DNA of 8,281 nucleotides from an uncultured Fretibacterium sp. (lineage in GTDB: Bacteria > Synergistota > Synergistia > Synergistales > Aminobacteriaceae): the NCBI GenBank assembly GCA_937915755.1, contig CALGGR010000230.1, forward strand, positions 1 to 8,281, given 5' to 3'. The notes below the pieces were generated by a model. The model was given only the letters and a program-made list of their open reading frames with translations, was not told where the DNA came from and made no database searches. Below, piece after piece: positions 5,373-8,281 of the stretch. Made by a program: the position numbers and the translations under genes. Position 1 is the first letter of the stretch; every line of letters begins with the position of its first letter.

Positions 5373-5780
5373 GTGGGAACGGGATATGTAGAGAAATGTT
5401 TATGGGACTACAAAAAGAATGAGGCGCGACTGAAGGCATTAAGGGCAGTATGTAAAGACTTAATGTCAGTGATGGGGCAAAGCTACGCAGTAAACGGTAA
5501 GAACGGTGTATCTGACCCCGTAGCGAATACGGTAGGGCGACTGATGTCGATAGAAAAGAAGCTAGAGAAAACAGGAGCACAAGTCAAACCAGTAAGAAAA
5601 CTTCATGCAGATTTAAGACAGTGCACAGATGAGCGAAGTGAATTGCTGTGGATACTAAGGCTGAAATATTTTGAGCATTGGTGTACAGATGACATGAAGC
5701 GCGAGCTTGCAGTATCCGGAGCAACACTTTACCGAATGACTAGCGAACTGCTGAAGCTAGCAAGGACATATTTCAAATAA
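5373..5780 (+). CDS. ArpU/RinA/DUF1492-like phage transcriptional regulator
   Basis: This 135-residue protein resembles the ArpU, RinA and DUF1492 group of small phage proteins that control late or packaging genes. The N-terminus has a helical segment (LWDYKKNEARLKALRAVCKDL, about 10-30), then SYAVNGKNGVSDPVANTVGRL (47-67), where the conserved SDPV stretch sits. A coiled linker follows. Residues about 88-135 (RSELLWILRLKYFEHW, LAVSGATLYRMTSELLKLAR) look like a sigma-70 region 4-type helix-turn-helix for DNA binding. The start is GTG 5373, with AGGGGG at 5357-5362; no in-frame ATG lies nearby. It is 111 bases downstream of the RusA gene, with no ORF in the gap. Normally terminase and structural genes follow this regulator; here a toxin-antitoxin pair and chromosomal sequence follow, so its usual targets are missing from the window. 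Confidence 0.75.
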   Translation: MGTGYVEKCLWDYKKNEARLKALRAVCKDLMSVMGQSYAVNGKNGVSDPVANTVGRLMSIEKKLEKTGAQVKPVRKLHADLRQCTDERSELLWILRLKYFEHWCTDDMKRELAVSGATLYRMTSELLKLARTYFK

Positions 5781-5804
5781 AGAAGCCCGACATAATCAGG
5801 CTTC
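5776..5804 (-). terminator. Intrinsic terminator of the higBA operon
   Basis: On the - strand GAAGCC (5804-5799) pairs with GGCTTC (5787-5782), and two further pairs (TC/GA) lie inside after one mismatch. The stem is followed by TTTATTT. It lies six bases after the higA stop and overlaps the end of the convergent regulator gene. On the + strand there is no T-run, so it works poorly in that direction. Confidence 0.65.
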
Positions 5805-5809
5805 AATGA

Positions 5810-6082
5810 TTAAGCGTATTGTAGTTCCTGAAGGTGAATGTGCGCTCTTTGCTTCAAGTCTTGCTGAATGTTGTAGAAGAGCAAGGGAGAAACGCCAAAG
5901 AAGGAAGCCAGTTTATTTGAAATTTCTGGAGTAATGTCAATGACGTTGTTGAGAATAGCAAAGATGTCAGATAAAGGAATTTTTGTAGCTTCGGATAAAT
6001 CCTGAGGTTCAAGGTGCATAGGTATCATGAAATCCTGAAGAAGGAACTCACCTATTGTGGGTAAAGGAATTAAGTTGTCCAT
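5810..6082 (-). CDS. higA: HigA-type antitoxin (XRE helix-turn-helix)
   Basis: This 90-residue antitoxin would bind and neutralise the upstream-encoded HigB toxin and repress the operon. Residues 9-20 (TIGEFLLQDFMI) correspond to the conserved HigA N-terminal GE-L stretch. Residues about 26-56 form the XRE helix-turn-helix (PQDLSEATKIPLSDIFAILNN, then IDITPEI). ISNKLASFFGVSPLLFYNIQQDL (54-76) matches the family's C-terminal core, where FG-SP--F/W is typical. I chose ATG 6082 because the coding strand has AGGAG seven bases upstream (complement of 6091-6095); an upstream TTG at 6100 overlaps the higB stop and that ribosome site. The gene follows higB after 14 bases, the toxin-first order usual for higBA. 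It would probably repress through the candidate operator next to higB. Confidence 0.88.
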   Translation of the reverse strand: MDNLIPLPTIGEFLLQDFMIPMHLEPQDLSEATKIPLSDIFAILNNVIDITPEISNKLASFFGVSPLLFYNIQQDLKQRAHIHLQELQYA

Positions 6083-6096
6083 ATAAAAATCTCCTT

Positions 6097-6381
6097 TCAA
6101 TGATAATCAGTTATTTCAACATCATCGAAGCCCTGTGATTGTACAGTAAAACAAATTCTGTACTGCTCGTTAATTCTAATGGAGAATTGACCTTTCCTAT
6201 GACCTTGTAAAGGTTCAAGGTGATTAGATGGTGGTACACGTAAATCATTCAAAGTTTCAACTTTATCCATGTAAATTAATTTTCTAAGAGCTGTGCGTTG
6301 AATATCCTGTGGTAATTTCTTTGAGAACTTGCGATGAAAAATTTTAGCAGTCTCTTTGTCAGCGAAACTAAGAATAGCCAT
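6097..6381 (-). CDS. higB: HigB-type toxin (RelE/ParE superfamily mRNA interferase)
   Basis: This 94-residue toxin belongs to the HigB branch of the RelE/ParE fold, which cleaves mRNA on the ribosome. The signature is complete: PQDIQRTALRKL (24-35), LNDLRVPPSNHLEPLQGHRKGQ (44-65) and FSIRINEQYRICF (66-78), ending in DDVEITDYH (86-94). The length and both ends match the family, so the gene looks intact. No Shine-Dalgarno is visible before ATG 6381: the upstream bases on the coding strand are ATCGTAACAATTAC, preceded by TAATAT, a possible -10 box at 6400-6394 that would give a very short leader. Weak translation of the toxin relative to higA, which has a good AGGAG, would suit toxin control. 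The start codon directly abuts the breakpoint with the potassium-channel gene. Confidence 0.9.
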   Translation of the reverse strand: MAILSFADKETAKIFHRKFSKKLPQDIQRTALRKLIYMDKVETLNDLRVPPSNHLEPLQGHRKGQFSIRINEQYRICFTVQSQGFDDVEITDYH

Positions 6382-7017
6382 GTAATTGTTACGATATTAC
6401 CCTTTTTCTTCCTATCCGGTGCAGTGGTTTTCAGGATGCTCAGGGTAGTCAGGATATTCCATCTGTTCAGGATCAACGCAAACTATGACTCTTTTAATGT
6501 GATCACCTCTGTATTAAAGAGCAAAAAGAATCAGATACTGTCTTCGCTGTTTATCGTGCTTTTGCTTCTGCTTGCGGCGTCCTTGTGCATGTATTCCGCG
6601 GAGCACGAGGCGCAGCCGGACGTTTTTAACAACGCCTTTTCCGGTCTGTGGTGGAGCATCTCCGCAATACTTACGATAGGCTACGGCGATATTTATCCGG
6701 TCACGCTTGCGGGTAAGATACTCGCAGTCATCATTTCCATACTCGGAGTGGGCGTGGTGGCGATACCTACGGGTATCATCTCGGCGGGTTTTGTTGAACA
6801 TTACAATAAGATGCAGAAGGAGAATGCGCGCGGCAGAGGAACCATAGCGCTCAATGCTACGCCGGGTTCAGGCCTTATAGGGCTAAACACTGAGACACTT
6901 TGGAATGAGTTTAATATATCGCCGCTTGTGATCATCCGTGACGGGGCGGTGATCATACCTACGGATGACATCAGGATAGTTGACGGAGATACGCTGGTAT
7001 ACTTTGAAGACCTGTAA
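6334..7017 (+). CDS. Potassium channel (6TM voltage-gated type), 5'-truncated
   Basis: The frame is open from ATG 6334, but residues 1-16 are the antisense of higB and not channel sequence. Recognisable channel homology begins near residue 22-23 (about 6397-6402). What remains is: S4-like segment with regularly spaced arginines (31-48, VVFRMLRVVRIFHLFRIN), S5 (about 68-88), pore helix and selectivity filter TIGYGD (114-119), S6 (about 127-152), and a cytoplasmic TrkA-C/RCK_C-like domain (about 168-227, ending VDGDTLVYFEDL). Segments S1-S3, normally encoded upstream, are absent. The gene was therefore broken at its 5' end and is probably a pseudogene; expression as a short S4-pore protein is possible but there is no ribosome site suited to it. 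A GtrA-family gene follows after 16 bases, suggesting an original operon. GC content is higher than in the element. Confidence 0.82.
   Translation: MKNFSSLFVSETKNSHVIVTILPFFFLSGAVVFRMLRVVRIFHLFRINANYDSFNVITSVLKSKKNQILSSLFIVLLLLLAASLCMYSAEHEAQPDVFNNAFSGLWWSISAILTIGYGDIYPVTLAGKILAVIISILGVGVVAIPTGIISAGFVEHYNKMQKENARGRGTIALNATPGSGLIGLNTETLWNEFNISPLVIIRDGAVIIPTDDIRIVDGDTLVYFEDL
6382..6400. promoter_or_regulatory. Candidate HigA operator
   Basis: GTAAT (6382-6386) and ATTAC (6396-6400) form an inverted repeat with a 9-base spacer, directly before the higB start. XRE-type antitoxins usually bind short palindromes at their own promoter. On the - strand a TAATAT -10 candidate overlaps it. The site also marks the right limit of sequence that can be tied to the toxin-antitoxin unit. 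Confidence 0.4.
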
Positions 7018-7033
7018 ACGGAAAAGAGCAGAT

Positions 7034-7570
7034 ATGTCAGAAAACGTAAACGAAATAAATACAAAACCCAAAAGAAAAAATCTGGAGGAGCGGTTTGAGA
7101 ACTGGTTGAACCGTTGGCCTAAGATCCATGCGCTCTATGTAAAATACGAGGAGATAATCACTTATCTGGTGGTCGGCGGTATGACTACGGTCGTAGCCTG
7201 GACCTGCAAGTTTCTCGCTAACCTCATACTGTACAAAGGGGCGGCCACGCATACGTCTGTAGAGACAGGCATTCTTACATTTATAGACTGGACCGCCGGA
7301 GTTATATTTTCCTTTTTTACCAACAGAGCGTATGTGTTTAAGAGCGACGCTCCCATGCTTCCCGAAGCCGGCAAATTCGTAGCATCAAGGATATCCACGC
7401 TGTTTCTTGAGTATCTGTGTATGCTGGTTTTAGATACGCTTTTGGGGATCAACTTTTATATCGCGACCTTTATCACTGCGGTTCTGGTCGTGATAGCCAA
7501 TTATCTGTTCAGCAAGCTGATAGTGTTTAGGAAGAAAGACAGTGTGGGAGAAAACAGTTCGGATGAGTAA
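7034..7570 (+). CDS. GtrA-family membrane protein
   Basis: This 178-residue integral membrane protein belongs to the GtrA family, which is thought to help move lipid-linked sugars across the membrane for cell-surface polysaccharide or teichoic-acid decoration. After a basic cytoplasmic N-terminus (1-40) there are four predicted membrane segments, about 42-66, 78-96, 115-136 and 142-165. Two copies of the family's typical ending occur: FFTNRAYVF (94-102) and NYLFSKLIVF (156-165). A charged tail follows. I chose ATG 7034, which sits after a purine-rich GGAAAAGAG; the frame extends into the channel gene (to 6980) but those residues do not fit the family. The length is slightly above the usual 120-150 because of the N-terminal extension. 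The stop overlaps the next start, pointing to one operon. Confidence 0.9.
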   Translation: MSENVNEINTKPKRKNLEERFENWLNRWPKIHALYVKYEEIITYLVVGGMTTVVAWTCKFLANLILYKGAATHTSVETGILTFIDWTAGVIFSFFTNRAYVFKSDAPMLPEAGKFVASRISTLFLEYLCMLVLDTLLGINFYIATFITAVLVVIANYLFSKLIVFRKKDSVGENSSDE

Positions 7571-8195
7571 TATAGAGGATAATGAAATATACAAAAAAAT
7601 ATATTGGATATTATTTGTTGTCATTGCGCTTCTTGTACTTCCGATCTGGTATATTGGCAGATATGACGTAATTAGTCTGGATGATTTCGGTTTTGGAGCA
7701 GTCACCCATCATGCATGGATAGATACAGGGTCGGTCAGAGAGGTATTTGTTGCGGCGTGTGAACAGGTAAAATATCTGTATAATGTTAAACAAGCAACAT
7801 ATTCGTCTATATTTCTTATGAGTTTTTTCCCGGGGATATGGGAAGAAAAATACTATTTTTTGGTTCCGTTCATTCTTTCAGCCAGTGTTATAGGAGCAGT
7901 AACGGCATTTATTCATGTTTTGTTTTCCGATTGTATCGGATCGAAAAACAGATATATTACCGGAATCATAAATATGCTTGTTATTTTTCTGATCATACAG
8001 ACGGTTCCTGTTCCACTTGAGGCTTTTTTTTGGTTTAATGGTTCCGTTCATTATATGTTTATGGAGTCGGTGCTTATTATAGAAATTTCGCTTATTCTTC
8101 ATGGTATCAAAACACCGGACACTAAAGCTCGTGTAGTCTGTATTGTTATATCTTCTATTCTTGGAAGTATGATTGGGATAAATAAAAAGAAGTAA
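7563..8195 (+). CDS. DUF6056-like polytopic membrane protein, C-terminally truncated
   Basis: The 210 residues match the N-terminal part of a family I recognise as DUF6056-like, large membrane proteins (usually about 450-550 aa) with glycosyltransferase-like topology. Signs are an N-terminal membrane helix (about 14-33), an SLDDFGFG acidic motif (38-45), ATYSSIFLMSFFPGIWEEKYYF (78-99), and EAFFWFNGSVHYMFM (154-168). Further membrane segments lie around 100-120, 132-150, 165-180 and 190-203. Homology stops abruptly near residue 205 (about 8175), after GSMIG, and is replaced by INKKK and a stop, so more than half of the protein is missing. ATG 7563 overlaps the GtrA stop; GTG 7542, with AGGAAG seven bases upstream, is an alternative start. 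It is more AT-rich than the GtrA and channel genes. It is broken or assembled wrongly at its 3' end. Confidence 0.7.
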   Translation: MSNIEDNEIYKKIYWILFVVIALLVLPIWYIGRYDVISLDDFGFGAVTHHAWIDTGSVREVFVAACEQVKYLYNVKQATYSSIFLMSFFPGIWEEKYYFLVPFILSASVIGAVTAFIHVLFSDCIGSKNRYITGIINMLVIFLIIQTVPVPLEAFFWFNGSVHYMFMESVLIIEISLILHGIKTPDTKARVVCIVISSILGSMIGINKKK

Positions 8196-8281
8196 TATTA
8201 TAATTTTTTTTTTTGATTAACAATATGCATGGGGATTGGGGATTGGGGATTGGGGATTGGGGATTGGGGATTGGGGATTGG
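8196..8281. other. AT-rich tail leading into GGGGATT tandem repeat
   Basis: After the truncated gene come TAATATTATAA-type AT sequence, an 11-T run at 8204-8214, and ATGCAT just before the heptamer repeat. Nothing coding is seen. Confidence 0.6.
8231..8281 (+). repeat. GGGGATT heptamer tandem repeat at window end
   Basis: Seven perfect copies of GGGGATT plus two further G bases run to the last base, with no mismatch. The array probably continues beyond the window. Four-G runs at 7-base spacing could form G-quadruplexes. The complement, CCCCAAT, belongs to the same class as the CCCCART short tandem repeats known from heterocystous cyanobacteria, but nothing else here is cyanobacterial. Confidence 0.9.

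Noticed and set aside
1..6400. Attachment-site direct repeats marking the element ends
   Set aside because: The left end is outside the window and no integrase is visible, so no att pair can be defined.
8231..8281. Telomere of a linear replicon
   Set aside because: G-rich heptamers look telomere-like, but bacterial linear ends use hairpins or protein-capped inverted repeats, and the position at a window edge makes an internal repeat or artefact more likely.

Overview
The window looks like a mosaic from a Bacillota (Firmicutes) genome, probably a gut Clostridia or Negativicutes lineage. This placement is inferred from strong AGGAGG-type Shine-Dalgarno sites, phage families common in that phylum, and the style of the right-flank membrane genes. 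No rRNA, tRNA, integrase, capsid, terminase or portal gene is visible, and the left end is cut inside a gene cluster.

Region 1 (1-3079, + strand) is a phage- or satellite-type replication module. It holds a small membrane protein, a DUF3310 protein, an SSB-like protein ending in EVPF, an 18-codon ORF with a strong ribosome site, a 200-bp intergenic segment rich in dyads, and a 674-aa primase/helicase-type protein (TOPRIM, RecA-like ATPase, C-terminal winged helix).

Region 2 (3080-3533) has no convincing gene. It carries twelve copies of GGCGCG/CGCGCC in about 310 bp, long direct repeats, a perfect 13-bp inverted repeat and an alternating purine-pyrimidine tract. I read it as an iteron-type replication origin or crr-like element, comparable in layout to the phage P4 alpha protein with its ori/crr iterons. 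Sampled blocks suggest that the + strand changes from pyrimidine-rich to purine-rich across it, as expected at an origin.

Region 3 (3534-6381) is accessory and later phage functions: a possible 39-aa ORF, a stand-alone HipA-like kinase on the - strand, a RusA Holliday-junction resolvase, an ArpU/RinA/DUF1492-like regulator, and a higB-higA toxin-antitoxin pair on the - strand with its own terminator and a candidate operator.

Region 4 (about 6400-8175) is chromosomal-type sequence: a potassium-channel gene that has lost its S1-S3 segments exactly where the higBA operator begins, a GtrA-family protein, and a DUF6056-like membrane protein that is cut off at its C-terminus. The last 50 bases are a perfect GGGGATT heptamer tandem repeat running off the window. 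Region 4 is broken on both sides, so insertion, deletion or a chimeric assembly all remain possible.

Taken together, SSB-like protein, primase-helicase, iteron region and RusA resolvase form a coherent DNA replication/recombination set. HipA-like kinase and HigBA are cargo that may stabilise the element or act in phage-host conflict.
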